DNA of 64,000 nt, taken from positions 1-64,000 of the forward strand of contig JBBRZE010000021.1 of NCBI GenBank assembly GCA_038236995.1. The letters run 5' to 3'. Both the position numbers and the translations under genes were made by a program. Source of the stretch: JAAFHB01 sp038236995. Lineage in GTDB: Bacteria; Bacteroidota; Bacteroidia; Bacteroidales; Prolixibacteraceae. The notes beneath the pieces were generated by a model. The model did not search any database. It saw only the letters and a program-made list of their open reading frames with translations, and was not told the DNA's origin. The stretch's first letter is position 1, and each line of letters begins with the position of its first letter. Below, piece after piece: positions 8,403 through 16,345 of this stretch.

Positions 8403-8810
8403 ATGAAAACAGTTAAAACAATTTTCGCAAGCGTTATTATTTTGGTATTGGTTTCAGTTTCAGCCTTCGCAGAAACAGGAGCAAAAGTTATTGCAGTTAT
8501 TAATAGAGCCGACTGGTGCCCAACCTGTCAGCAAAACGGCGAACGTGCAATGGCAGCCTTTATGGCGAACAACAAGGACATGTCCATTCAATTTGTGGCG
8601 AACGATCTTACCAACAAGGATTCACAAAAGAAATCAGCCGAAGAATTAAAGAAATTCGGTTTGGACGATGTAATCAAAAAGTACAATGGAACCGGAGTGG
8701 CTTATTTCTTTAACTCAGAATCAAAGGCTTTGATCAGCCAGGTCAGCGTTGCAAAAACAGATGAAGAACTCGCAGCAGCCTTACAAACCGCAAAAGAAGG
8801 ACTAAAGTAA
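8403..8810 (+). CDS. Exported thioredoxin-like protein (CPTC)
   Basis: A 135-residue protein with a signal peptide (about 1-23, cut after AFA) and a thioredoxin-like fold. The redox motif is WCPTC at residues 38-42 instead of the usual CGPC. It probably acts on thiols or disulfides in the periplasm. It follows the ECF sigma, anti-sigma and NrtS-like genes by 76 bases and may belong to the same stress response, but I see no decisive promoter. A hairpin after the stop separates it from the next gene. Confidence 0.8.
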   Translation: MKTVKTIFASVIILVLVSVSAFAETGAKVIAVINRADWCPTCQQNGERAMAAFMANNKDMSIQFVANDLTNKDSQKKSAEELKKFGLDDVIKKYNGTGVAYFFNSESKALISQVSVAKTDEELAAALQTAKEGLK

Positions 8811-8822
8811 ATTGATTTGGGA

Positions 8823-8860
8823 TGGACAATCCGGGTCTGTTTGACGGAACGGATTGTCCA
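8823..8860 (+). terminator. Hairpin between the thioredoxin-like gene and the DUF6789-like gene
   Basis: A perfect 11-bp stem TGGACAATCCG / CGGATTGTCCA encloses 16 bases. The T tract is weak, so this may be a terminator or an RNA-stability hairpin. Confidence 0.6.
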
Positions 8861-8905
8861 ATTCATCTCTGAATGGATTTATTAAACCTATAAATTAAAA
8901 ATATC

Positions 8906-9328
8906 ATGACAAATAAAATTCAAAAAGCCTTTTTAGGCGGGATCGTCGGTACAGCTGTAATGACGATGGTAATGTTTATTGCTCCAATGATGGGGATGCC
9001 TAAAATGAGTCCGCCAGAAATGCTCTCGAAGATGATGGGATTTCCGATCATTGCAGGCTGGATGATGCACTTTATGATCGGTATTCTCTTTGCACTTACT
9101 TACGCCTTTATTTTTATCGATGTAGTTAAGAAGCTAAAAAACAATATTTTGAAAGGTGCAATCTTCGGAATGGCCGTATTTATCTTTGCACAGATAGCGA
9201 TGGCCATCATGGGTGCAATCATGGGTGGTACACCGCCAATGGAAGGAAGTCTGTCGTTAATAATGATCGGAAGTATTATGGGTCATGTAATATTCGGAAT
9301 TACAGTTGCGCTGTTTGTGAAAGAATGA
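8906..9328 (+). CDS. Methionine-rich four-helix membrane protein (DUF6789-like)
   Basis: The 140-residue product has four predicted membrane segments (about 8-28, 48-70, 82-106, 116-137) and is rich in Met and Gly (for example MTMVMFIAPMMGMPKM). It resembles the DUF6789 family of small membrane proteins of unknown function. The Met-rich helices could bind soft metals, but nothing here proves it. It follows the ECF-sigma group and ends before a strong terminator. Confidence 0.7.
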   Translation: MTNKIQKAFLGGIVGTAVMTMVMFIAPMMGMPKMSPPEMLSKMMGFPIIAGWMMHFMIGILFALTYAFIFIDVVKKLKNNILKGAIFGMAVFIFAQIAMAIMGAIMGGTPPMEGSLSLIMIGSIMGHVIFGITVALFVKE

Positions 9329-9432
9329 AATAGCAAAGCATTGGCCTTTTCAATTAGCCTGAAATACCATTATGCTTGAATCAAATCTCCGGTATTAACT
9401 GGATTATCGGGATTGAATATTGCATAAAAAAT

Positions 9433-9468
9433 GGAGACATTTTCTGTTATGGAAAGTGTCTCCTTTTT
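9433..9468 (+). terminator. Terminator after the DUF6789-like gene
   Basis: GGAGACATTTTC / GAAAGTGTCTCC forms a 12-bp stem with one mismatch, a loop TGTTATG and a T tract. It is a sequence relative of the terminator at 7172-7213; a decayed half (GTGGAAAGTGTTTCCTTTTTCATT) lies near 10053. Confidence 0.85.
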
Positions 9469-9530
9469 CATTGGCTTTCTGAATGACGATCTCACGCGTT
9501 ACAAACGTGCGGTAGCGCAGTGTTTGTAGT

Positions 9531-9941
9531 TTATAGTTTCTTCGCTTTCCTGGATTTCAAATACGCTTCCTTCATTTTCAAAAGATCAATAGTTGAACAA
9601 TCAGCAATTAATGCTTTGACTATTTCTAATGGCATATCGAATTCGTCGGTGAAATTGATACAACCCTTTTGGAAATTTGCCTTAGGCAAAAGCGTTTTAT
9701 ATTTTGTATGCAATTCAGTTGATCCATAAATTGGCATTGCATGTAACGACATATAGTTTTTAACACTTGATAGACCGTATTTCATCATCCCTTTTCCTTT
9801 ATAAACAATCATCACTTTTCCCATCATGGTGCCCACTTCGGCTACTACCGTTTTATCATTCCCAATGATCGTTTCATGGATATTTGTCAACAAGTTTTGT
9901 CTTTCAGCTGGTTGACTTGATAGGTATGCTTTTAAGTCCAT
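9531..9941 (-). CDS. DUF1801 domain-containing protein
   Basis: A 136-residue cytoplasmic protein of the DUF1801/YdhG-like fold, recognised from the N-terminal helix (MDLKAYLSSQPAERQNLLTNIHE), the GKGMMKYGLSSVKNYMSLHAMP core and the late KANFQKGCINFTD segment. These small proteins are widespread, probably ligand-binding, and have no assigned reaction. It lies opposite to its neighbours in a repeat-rich accessory stretch. No signal peptide or membrane helix is present. Confidence 0.8.
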   Translation of the reverse strand: MDLKAYLSSQPAERQNLLTNIHETIIGNDKTVVAEVGTMMGKVMIVYKGKGMMKYGLSSVKNYMSLHAMPIYGSTELHTKYKTLLPKANFQKGCINFTDEFDMPLEIVKALIADCSTIDLLKMKEAYLKSRKAKKL

Positions 9942-10250
9942 ATCGTTCTATTTGTGTTTTATACGCTGTCTGCCACATTTGGTTCACCTAAGAATCATAG
10001 CCGATTGCACCGCTTGAACTCGCTACTGTATCGGCCATTATTTATGCATTGTTGTGGAAAGTGTTTCCTTTTTCATTATGAGATGTTTACGATCTCCCTC
10101 GTTTGCAAAGAGAGGTTTATGGTTGTGAGTTTGCAACTCATTTTAATATTGTATGATATAATAATCTTTGCAAACGACTGACAACTAACCCCTCGTTACA
10201 AACGAGGGGGATTCGGATTGTTCCCTTACATTGATCGTTGCAACGATGGA
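9942..10250. other. Repeat-rich intergenic region
   Basis: This 309-bp stretch has no credible gene. It holds a decayed copy of the terminator family (about 10053-10079), short CTCGTTTGCAAA-type palindromes (about 10096-10115) and copy A of the 66-bp repeat. Confidence 0.6.
10152..10217. repeat. 66-bp direct repeat, copy A
   Basis: The copy begins TATGATATAATAATCTTTGC, contains the hairpin CCCTCGTTACAAACGAGGG and ends GGATTCGGA. It matches copy B at 11297-11362 at 65 of 66 bases by eye. The two copies flank the PHP-type hydrolase gene in the same orientation. Confidence 0.9.
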
Positions 10251-11063
10251 TTAACTTTTCTGCATTCCCATTTTGGGAATATAAAAATCGGTTTCTGTCA
10301 GATTACATTTTTGCGCAATTCGTTTGCAATAGGCTAACCGTCCTGCAATATTGGTTCTTGCATCGGAGCCAAAAGTAAATTTGATTCCTTGTGCTTTTGC
10401 TTTCAATATAAATTCTTCGTGTGGTGTATGTGCCATGTCGTTTATTTCAATGGCGATGTTGCGTTTTTTTGCAGCCGCGATGATCAGTTGCATCCGTTCC
10501 TCCGTCCATAACTGATAGTAATCGCGCGCTATACAAACAGGTAAAAACAAAGGCCAGCCAAAAATAGTAATTGGTTCAGTATTCAATACTTCGAGCGCAT
10601 AGTCCATATACCGCTTCATGAAATCTTCCGTATCATCAATATAGGTGTCGAATTCCCAAATTCGCCAGGTATCACCGTTTCCCATTGGAACCATTTGCGG
10701 ATCCATCAGAATATAATCGATCTGTGATAACAGTTCGGCGGAATAATTTTTGCTCCATCCTAAATAAGTTGGCTGAAGACCAATATACACCGGATATTTT
10801 CTCAGATTTTGAATGTATTTTTCCAGATCATTGTCGTCTTTTAATGCCCACGAAATGGGATGATCAACAATGCCGAATTTCACATCACATTTTTTCCCTA
10901 TTTCAAGAATCTTCTCAATTGTAAACTCATTTGTGGTATGAACATGCAAATCAACGACTGGAAAACTATTTTCATTCGCTGCATTACAGTAACTCAGTAA
11001 CGGTGATGTAAGAAGTGCCCCCGAAGTAATGGCTGTATTCGTAATAAAAGTTTTTCGATCCAT
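10251..11063 (-). CDS. Exported PHP-type metal-dependent hydrolase
   Basis: The 270-residue product has an N-terminal export signal with a Cys at 26 (LLSYC), possibly a relaxed Bacteroidota lipobox. The PHP domain starts with DLHVHTT at residues 38-44, and later metal-ligand candidates lie in FGIVDHPIS, AIEINDMAH and FTFGSDART. PHP proteins hydrolyse phosphoesters or related bonds; the substrate cannot be told. The gene is alone, flanked by 66-bp direct repeats, which suggests an accessory or mobile cassette. The lipoprotein call is uncertain. Confidence 0.75.
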   Translation of the reverse strand: MDRKTFITNTAITSGALLTSPLLSYCNAANENSFPVVDLHVHTTNEFTIEKILEIGKKCDVKFGIVDHPISWALKDDNDLEKYIQNLRKYPVYIGLQPTYLGWSKNYSAELLSQIDYILMDPQMVPMGNGDTWRIWEFDTYIDDTEDFMKRYMDYALEVLNTEPITIFGWPLFLPVCIARDYYQLWTEERMQLIIAAAKKRNIAIEINDMAHTPHEEFILKAKAQGIKFTFGSDARTNIAGRLAYCKRIAQKCNLTETDFYIPKMGMQKS

Positions 11064-11374
11064 AATCAGGTAATTTTATTTGTTGATGTTTTGAATAAAT
11101 ATTTTCGATGATAAAGTGTATACAAAATTATTCAACACTTCCTGAAACCAAACAGCCCTGACAGAATAATTTGATAAATGCAGTAAATTAATGAATTAAA
11201 CTTATTTAAATCCACGTCAAAAATAGGTTGTACAATTAAGAGACGAATGAACCCGGGTTCATAAATTGGTTTTGAGGAGTCTTTTTTTATCCGGCATATG
11301 ATATAATAATCGTTGCAAACGACTGACAACTAACCCCTCGTTACAAACGAGGGGGATTCGGAAGTTTGTATTTG
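11064..11374. other. Intergenic region with 66-bp repeat copy B
   Basis: The 311-bp gap between two minus-strand genes contains copy B of the 66-bp repeat near its right end and a T tract at 11281-11288. No protein-like reading frame is convincing. Confidence 0.6.
11297..11362. repeat. 66-bp direct repeat, copy B
   Basis: It is near-identical to copy A at 10152-10217, with one visible difference (CGTTGC versus CTTTGC), and has the same internal hairpin CCCTCGTTACAAACGAGGG. Confidence 0.9.
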
Positions 11375-12520
11375 TTATTTTTCAAAGGCTACTTCTAAAA
11401 CTTTTTTCAATTTAACTAATTCATAGTCATCTTCTTCTTGCATATTATAAACCATAATCCCTTTTTTATTGATTAAAAGAACTTGAGAAATAAGAGAAAT
11501 GCCATATCGGTTGATCAAATCACTACCTTGAAATATCTGTGTCCATTCTGCATCAATCTTCTTTAGTGCTGTAATAAAATTATTATAGTTTTTATCAAGA
11601 GTTACTGAAATAATTTCCAGTTTGTCTTTTGGATATTTCTCACGCAAATTTTTTATTGTAGGCATTGTACGCATACATGGTGCGCACCAGGATGCCCAAA
11701 AATCAAGCAAAACGTATTTTCCCTGCAAATCACTTAATGAAACTAAATTGCCTTTAATATCTCTAACACTAAAGTCAGGTGCTTCTCCCCCTTTTTTGGT
11801 GTGTATTTTACCATTCAACTTCTTTACAATCTCATTGCCCTCAAAGGTATTCTTTAAACTATCAGGAAAAACCTGATGGTAAAAATGAAGTAAACTATCA
11901 GTTGTTAAGTTGGTGCGTCCTGTAAATTCATTATTAAATACCCGTAAAGAATAGTACTGATTTGGATTCAACTTTATGTATTTCAATTCTTTTCTTTCAA
12001 CTTTCTCAAGCTTCTCATTCAGGATATTTAGAAATTTTTCATTTGCCCTAATACTATCCTTATTTTTTTTATAATATAAATTTGCGTCTTCCGATTCATT
12101 AGCTATAAATTTGTAAAATTGACTTTCTCCAATGTCAGCAAAAGTTGATGCATTTGTCAACCGATAATTTCTAAACGGATTTTTAGTCTTAACAATTTCT
12201 TGATAAAAACTAATATTTGCAGACAAACCTGGTACCAAAAAAGCAAAACATGGTATACCATCCGTTTCGGTAGAATCGGGATAAACAAAGGTAATAGTTG
12301 CATAGCGTGAATAACAACTATCTGAAATTGTAAAAGAGCCGTTTGTAACGATTGGTTTAAATCCTTTCTCTTCCTTACCATTGTTAAAAGACAAACCCAT
12401 TTTTGAATAATCAATACCAGAAGGGAGTCTTACACTTACACTTACCTTCTTTTGACCAAAAGAGGTTTGACTTAAAGCGATTATTAAAACCAAGAGTAAA
12501 TAATTCAATGATAAATTCAT
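11375..12520 (-). CDS. Secreted TlpA-like thiol-disulfide oxidoreductase
   Basis: A 381-residue exported protein with a signal peptide (about 1-22). An N-terminal beta-rich domain (about 25-115) is followed by a helical linker, then a C-terminal TlpA/ResA-type thioredoxin domain (about 240-380) with WASWCAPC near residue 275. Such Bacteroidota proteins act on disulfides in the periplasm. It lies 138 bases downstream of the Cys-rich GG-leader peptide gene, on the same strand, and a second thioredoxin-like gene lies on the other side. Oxidation or isomerisation of that peptide is a reasonable but unproven role. Confidence 0.88.
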   Translation of the reverse strand: MNLSLNYLLLVLIIALSQTSFGQKKVSVSVRLPSGIDYSKMGLSFNNGKEEKGFKPIVTNGSFTISDSCYSRYATITFVYPDSTETDGIPCFAFLVPGLSANISFYQEIVKTKNPFRNYRLTNASTFADIGESQFYKFIANESEDANLYYKKNKDSIRANEKFLNILNEKLEKVERKELKYIKLNPNQYYSLRVFNNEFTGRTNLTTDSLLHFYHQVFPDSLKNTFEGNEIVKKLNGKIHTKKGGEAPDFSVRDIKGNLVSLSDLQGKYVLLDFWASWCAPCMRTMPTIKNLREKYPKDKLEIISVTLDKNYNNFITALKKIDAEWTQIFQGSDLINRYGISLISQVLLINKKGIMVYNMQEEDDYELVKLKKVLEVAFEK

Positions 12521-12615
12521 AATGTGTCAATATGAAAATGGGGGTGATCTATAAGTAATTTCGAATAAATTGGCTAAATAAATAAAAACTTATACTATTT
12601 GATAATAAGTCAATT

Positions 12616-12647
12616 AGGCATGTGCGGTTATTTAACAGCACATGCCT
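12616..12647 (-). terminator. Hairpin downstream of the GG-leader peptide gene
   Basis: A perfect 10-bp stem AGGCATGTGC / GCACATGCCT with a 12-base loop begins 12 bases after the peptide stop codon. The T tract is weak, so it may attenuate or protect the short transcript instead of ending it fully. Confidence 0.65.
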
Positions 12648-12658
12648 GCATTAAAAGA

Positions 12659-12853
12659 TTACATTGAGGTGGTACAATTTAGGGTTCCGCAATAAGAATT
12701 AGCGCAATGGCCTTTACCATCATCATAGCAACCATATTCCGTGCCACCCTTCATGCAAGAACCACAAGTACCACTTCCCGCCATAATTTTGCTCATCTCA
12801 ATTCTACTGAGTTTGCCTTGAACGTTTGCAAGGCTCATTTTTTCTATTTTCAT
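12659..12853 (-). CDS. GG-leader, six-cysteine natural-product precursor peptide
   Basis: The 64-residue peptide begins MKIEKMSLANVQGKLSRIEM and continues SKIMAGSG. This leader resembles the Bacteroidales GG-type natural-product precursor family, whose leaders are cut after a double-Gly-like site by peptidase-containing ABC exporters. The remaining 36 residues are rich in Gly and Cys, with Cys at 30, 33, 42, 50, 55 and 60. Six cysteines allow three disulfides. It is flanked by two exported thioredoxin-like genes on the same strand and has its own promoter and hairpin. No maturase, peptidase or transporter lies in the window, so processing must be supplied elsewhere. Confidence 0.82.
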   Translation of the reverse strand: MKIEKMSLANVQGKLSRIEMSKIMAGSGTCGSCMKGGTEYGCYDDGKGHCANSYCGTLNCTTSM

Positions 12854-12890
12854 TTTTAATATAATTTTGAATTTTAGGATATAGTAGTTG

Positions 12891-12919
12891 CAAACTACAC
12901 CGTTAAGTTATTTATCCAA
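12891..12919 (-). promoter_or_regulatory. Candidate promoter of the GG-leader peptide gene
   Basis: On the minus strand, TTG (plus 12917-12919) and TAGTTTG (plus 12891-12897) are spaced by 19 bp. The -7 box is one base shorter than TAnnTTTG. The ATG is 38 bases downstream. Confidence 0.5.
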
Positions 12920-13089
12920 TGGCAACTATAAGTATTATGATCCATACATGTCATTGAATTTTTCTTAGTTTTACAAGGCATAAAGACTTATGCAATTAAT
13001 CACAATTTAAAAACAAGATAACTCCAATAAACAAATATTTCATTTTAAAAGATTTTATTTTATTGAATAGATTCAAGTATTTTGGATTT

Positions 13090-14238
13090 TTATTTCTTCA
13101 CATACTGATAGAGTTTACTCCTGACCAGATCCTTTCTTACATCCAGAAATTCAATATGTTGATCAGGAAAGACAAGTATGCTTCGTGGAATACCCTGACT
13201 CGCATATTTTTTCCATATTGAAATATTTAAAGGATAGGCAGTTAGGTTACGCCATGGAATTGAGTCACTAAGGACTTGTTTTTTAAATGTTGGAATATAG
13301 CCTTTATCATCTAAACTAATACTCACCATTTCAAATGCCTCATTCTTTAGATCATTATTTATTTGCTTTAAAAGCGGGATTTCCTTCCTGCAATAAACAC
13401 ACCATGATGCTGTTAAGTTAATCAATGTATATTTTGAGGAATCGATTATGATTGTTTCATTATGATTGTTCAAAATATTCTTCATGGTTAGATTTTCGAA
13501 TTTGGTCCAATTCTGTAGTAAACCTTGTGCAATTTCTTTTCCAAAAACAGAGTTTTTAGCCTTTTCAGAAAAAAGATTGAACACCGATCTCGCATCGGCA
13601 ACAGAACGATACTTATTCAGATTATTCTTCATTGTAATGATCAATAGTCTCGAATCGGGATAATCTTTTGCAAGTTGCCTGTATTCTTTGATACATTGAT
13701 TATAAGCCTGATAATTAGTACTTTTTAAACTATCAGGGAATGAGCTAAAATCAGGACACTTTTTCAATGCCTCCATCCCTGATAATTTAACCGGGATAGT
13801 TGAAAAATTATGTAATATTAATGTTTCACGATCTTCATGCGTAGTATCTGTATTTAAATAGACTGCTTTCATTTTAAGATCATTCCAATCCGGTATATTC
13901 ACGGGGACATCCTCCTTTTGAGAAATAGGTAGTTGCTCCACAGCAGAGGATTTATATAGGAATTGAACATACTCATGAATTCCTTTTTTTGCATTTGTAT
14001 TACCTAAAACAAACCTGTCCAGTCTTGTCCATATTTCAATTGGGATTTCAAATTTCCAGTTATAATGGTCCTCAGTTTTTCCATAGAAAAGGGCCAGATT
14101 ACCCACCGTATCTGAAGTTGCAATCCTAAGTGAGTCAAATCGATAACCCTCCAATGAAAATTCAAGCGAGGCATGTTTTTGTCCTTTTGCGCTGAATACC
14201 AATAGGCACAATAAAATGACAGTACCGTAATTTTTCAT
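13090..14238 (-). CDS. Secreted thioredoxin-like (TlpA-type) protein
   Basis: A 382-residue exported protein with a signal peptide (about 1-19). An N-terminal beta-rich region and a helical middle (about 140-250) precede a C-terminal thioredoxin domain with ASWCVYC near residue 278 and a cis-Pro-like QGIPRSILVF. The domain order equals that of the gene at 11375-12520, but the sequences have diverged strongly and the redox motif is CVYC instead of CAPC. Together they bracket the Cys-rich peptide gene, pointing to a three-gene exported redox/peptide cassette. Confidence 0.87.
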   Translation of the reverse strand: MKNYGTVILLCLLVFSAKGQKHASLEFSLEGYRFDSLRIATSDTVGNLALFYGKTEDHYNWKFEIPIEIWTRLDRFVLGNTNAKKGIHEYVQFLYKSSAVEQLPISQKEDVPVNIPDWNDLKMKAVYLNTDTTHEDRETLILHNFSTIPVKLSGMEALKKCPDFSSFPDSLKSTNYQAYNQCIKEYRQLAKDYPDSRLLIITMKNNLNKYRSVADARSVFNLFSEKAKNSVFGKEIAQGLLQNWTKFENLTMKNILNNHNETIIIDSSKYTLINLTASWCVYCRKEIPLLKQINNDLKNEAFEMVSISLDDKGYIPTFKKQVLSDSIPWRNLTAYPLNISIWKKYASQGIPRSILVFPDQHIEFLDVRKDLVRSKLYQYVKK

Positions 14239-15208
14239 TTTGATAAACTCTATATTAAGTTGAAGGAGACGTTAAAAAATACCATTTCCGTTCGCCTTGT
14301 TTGTATTCTAGAAGTCTCCGTACTTTATTCTGTTTTTGATGCGCTTTATTTGATGTGGCTAAAGCCTCTTTTGCTTTTTACTCATTTCTCATTCAGCTAA
14401 AACATACTGCAATAGGTGCCTCCTAACATTTATCCATTTCCGTTGCTTTTAAACCACATAGTGGATTGCAATTCCCGTAACCGAAAGGTGGCGGAATTAT
14501 TATCCGCACCTGACCGGTTGTGCTTTCTTAAAATCTCCTTTCATTACACACCTTCGACAATTGCAATTCCTGGTAAAGATAATCTATCCGAACAACAACA
14601 CCTTTAAAAAATAAATATTTATTGTAACAATTAATTTGAGCTTTACGTATAGATAATCATGCAATCAGTTTGGAGGCAATTACATTAAGAAATCCGCGAC
14701 CAATGATATATACTACCTGTTTATGTATCTATGAAATTACGCAGTTGTTAAGAAACAGCGGCGTCGAAGCCCTGTCAGGATCCCAAATTCTGACAGGGCT
14801 GAGGGCTTTGGCTCCGTGGTTTTGATCCCGTTTACCGGGGATGGACAATTACAGGTACTAAAAAGCATTGGAATCGTGTATGATTACGTCGCATCTTTCG
14901 GAGATTGTGAAATTGGGAAAGGGAAAAAAATCCTTTTTTTTATGGTCTGAATACCCAATATTGAAGCTCTCCGAAAAAATCTTGAATTAATTTTATTATT
15001 GACAAGAAAAACGCTTGTGTTTTACCAAAATATTTGTATATATTTGTATTCGCCATTTTTGTTTGTTTTTATCTGAAGGTACAGAGTTACTAAAGAACAG
15101 TGAATTAAATATATTATTCTGCCGCTCTTCTTGTCAGTCAGCTTTCTTTCTTAAACGATATAATTTTGTTTTTAAGCATTAATTATTAACTAACAAAAAT
15201 CAATCTCC
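14239..15208. other. Long intergenic region
   Basis: This 970-bp stretch separates divergent genes and shows no convincing coding frame. I see a loose GGAGAC...GTCTCC inverted repeat (about 14264-14318), an 11-bp inverted repeat AGCCCTGTCAG / CTGACAGGGCT at about 14769-14801, and the promoter of the hypothetical gene near 15015-15046. The rest is AT-rich and may hold decayed genes or repeat remnants. Confidence 0.55.
15015..15046 (+). promoter_or_regulatory. Candidate promoter of the conserved hypothetical gene
   Basis: TTG at 15015-15017 and TATATTTG at 15039-15046 are separated by 21 bp, slightly long. A start here would leave an untranslated leader of about 155 bases before ATG 15209. Confidence 0.5.
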
Positions 15209-15949
15209 ATGAACACAAACAAGAAAAGTCATCAGCAAAATGTAGACAACATTGAAAAACTAACCAAACAGTTCATGACATTTGAGCCTGTCTATAATTG
15301 TTCGGAACCAAGACTTTCGATTGCGAACCAGCAGCAACTTAAAACGAGTGGTGATGAAGTTTTAGACGTCATAATGACGGCAGAAAGCGACTGCGATCAT
15401 GCTGTATCGGAGCGCACTGCCGTTTTTGAAGGCATGGATGTTTTAGTCACCCGCGTTGTCAACGGAGTACGCATTTCGGAGGTGTCGGAACAAACGGTCC
15501 AGCAAATCGAATCGATTGTACGCGATTTACGCAATAAAAGAGCGGAAGAGATTATACCCCCGGTCGAAACTGAGGATGGTAAGGTAGACGAGGAACAAGA
15601 GAAGCACAATAAAATACGCAATGGTTCATTTGGCACAAGAGTTGAAAATTTCAACAAGCTTATCAAATTGTTGCTTACAATATCAGCCTACAGGCCGAAT
15701 GAAGAAGATCTTAGCATCGAATCGCTTAGAGTTAGGTACGAGGCTTTAAAAAATGCCAATTCACGTTGTATCTCAATGGATGCTGTAGCCGCTGCTGCCC
15801 GCCGGCAACGCCAGATCGTACTTTATACCCCTAAAACCGGATTGGTACCTGTTGCTTTGGATTCGAAATTATACGTTAAATCGGCTTATGGAGCTAACAG
15901 TCCGCAATACAAATCAATTAGTGGTATATTATTTACGAAGATTCAATAA
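15209..15949 (+). CDS. Conserved hypothetical protein, Bacteroidota-type
   Basis: A 246-residue soluble protein without signal peptide, membrane helix or recognised catalytic motif. It is mostly helical with heptad-like stretches (TVQQIESIVRDLRNKRAEE near 100, and about 165-185), suggesting a helical bundle or coiled coil. The segments KKSHQQNVDNIEKLTKQF, SFGTRVENFNKLIKLL and SPQYKSISG remind me of a hypothetical family seen in several Bacteroidota, but I can assign no function. It ends before a strong hairpin and is followed by a 21-bp tandem array. Confidence 0.75.
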   Translation: MNTNKKSHQQNVDNIEKLTKQFMTFEPVYNCSEPRLSIANQQQLKTSGDEVLDVIMTAESDCDHAVSERTAVFEGMDVLVTRVVNGVRISEVSEQTVQQIESIVRDLRNKRAEEIIPPVETEDGKVDEEQEKHNKIRNGSFGTRVENFNKLIKLLLTISAYRPNEEDLSIESLRVRYEALKNANSRCISMDAVAAAARRQRQIVLYTPKTGLVPVALDSKLYVKSAYGANSPQYKSISGILFTKIQ

Positions 15950-16012
15950 ACAAGAATTACTAGTGGTAAGGTTTCCGGGAACATGCGTCAGGAATCTATA
16001 AAATAGCAACTA

Positions 16013-16054
16013 AAAATTCCCTGTCTTCGATTCGCAAATCTGGCAGGGAATTTT
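16013..16054 (+). terminator. Terminator of the conserved hypothetical gene
   Basis: AAAATTCCCTG / CAGGGAATTTT forms a perfect 11-bp stem around a 20-base loop, 63 bases after the stop codon. The short T-rich end is part of the stem. Confidence 0.75.
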
Positions 16055-16093
16055 GCATATTAGACAGGGGAGCTATCAGGAGCCAGATGTGTT

Positions 16094-16345
16094 CAGGAAT
16101 GTTGCGACAGTGCTCAGGAATGTTGTGACAGTGATCAGGAATGTTGTGATAATTCTCAGGAATGTTGTGATCGTGTTCAGGAATGTTGTGATAGTGTTCA
16201 GGAAGGTTGCGACAGTGCTCAGGAATGTTGTGATAGTATTCAGGAATGTTGTGATAGTATTCCGGAATGTTGCGACAGTGCTCAGGAATGTTGCGACAGT
16301 GCTCAGGAATGTTGCGACAGTGCTCCGGGATTAATTTTTAAGACT
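16094..16345. repeat. 21-bp tandem repeat array, 12 units
   Basis: Units of the form CAGGAATGTTGYGACAGTGYT start at 16094 and then every 21 bases (16115, 16136, 16157, 16178, 16199, 16220, 16241, 16262, 16283, 16304, 16325). The unit at 16262 begins CCGGAATG and the last decays to CCGGGATT. The exact period with substitutions but no indels is notable. The array lies between convergent genes. Confidence 0.95.

Noticed and set aside
11132..11329. 65-codon minus-strand frame between the hydrolase and TlpA-like genes
   Set aside because: It overlaps the 66-bp repeat copy B and has no recognisable domain or promoter.
12889..12953. Second tiny peptide frame upstream of the GG-leader gene (19 codons with two Cys)
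   Set aside because: It overlaps the candidate promoter of the peptide gene and lacks a leader motif.
14416..14607. 63-codon frame in the long intergenic gap
   Set aside because: Composition and start context are not protein-like, and no family is recognisable.
16053..16334. Open frame of 93 codons across the 21-bp array
   Set aside because: The product is only a repeated RNVVIVF-like word. The frame stays open because 21 is divisible by three, and no start signal or fold supports it.
16094..16345. Possible CRISPR array
   Set aside because: Units are directly adjacent with no unique spacers, and no cas gene is present. The same applies to 60373-60750.
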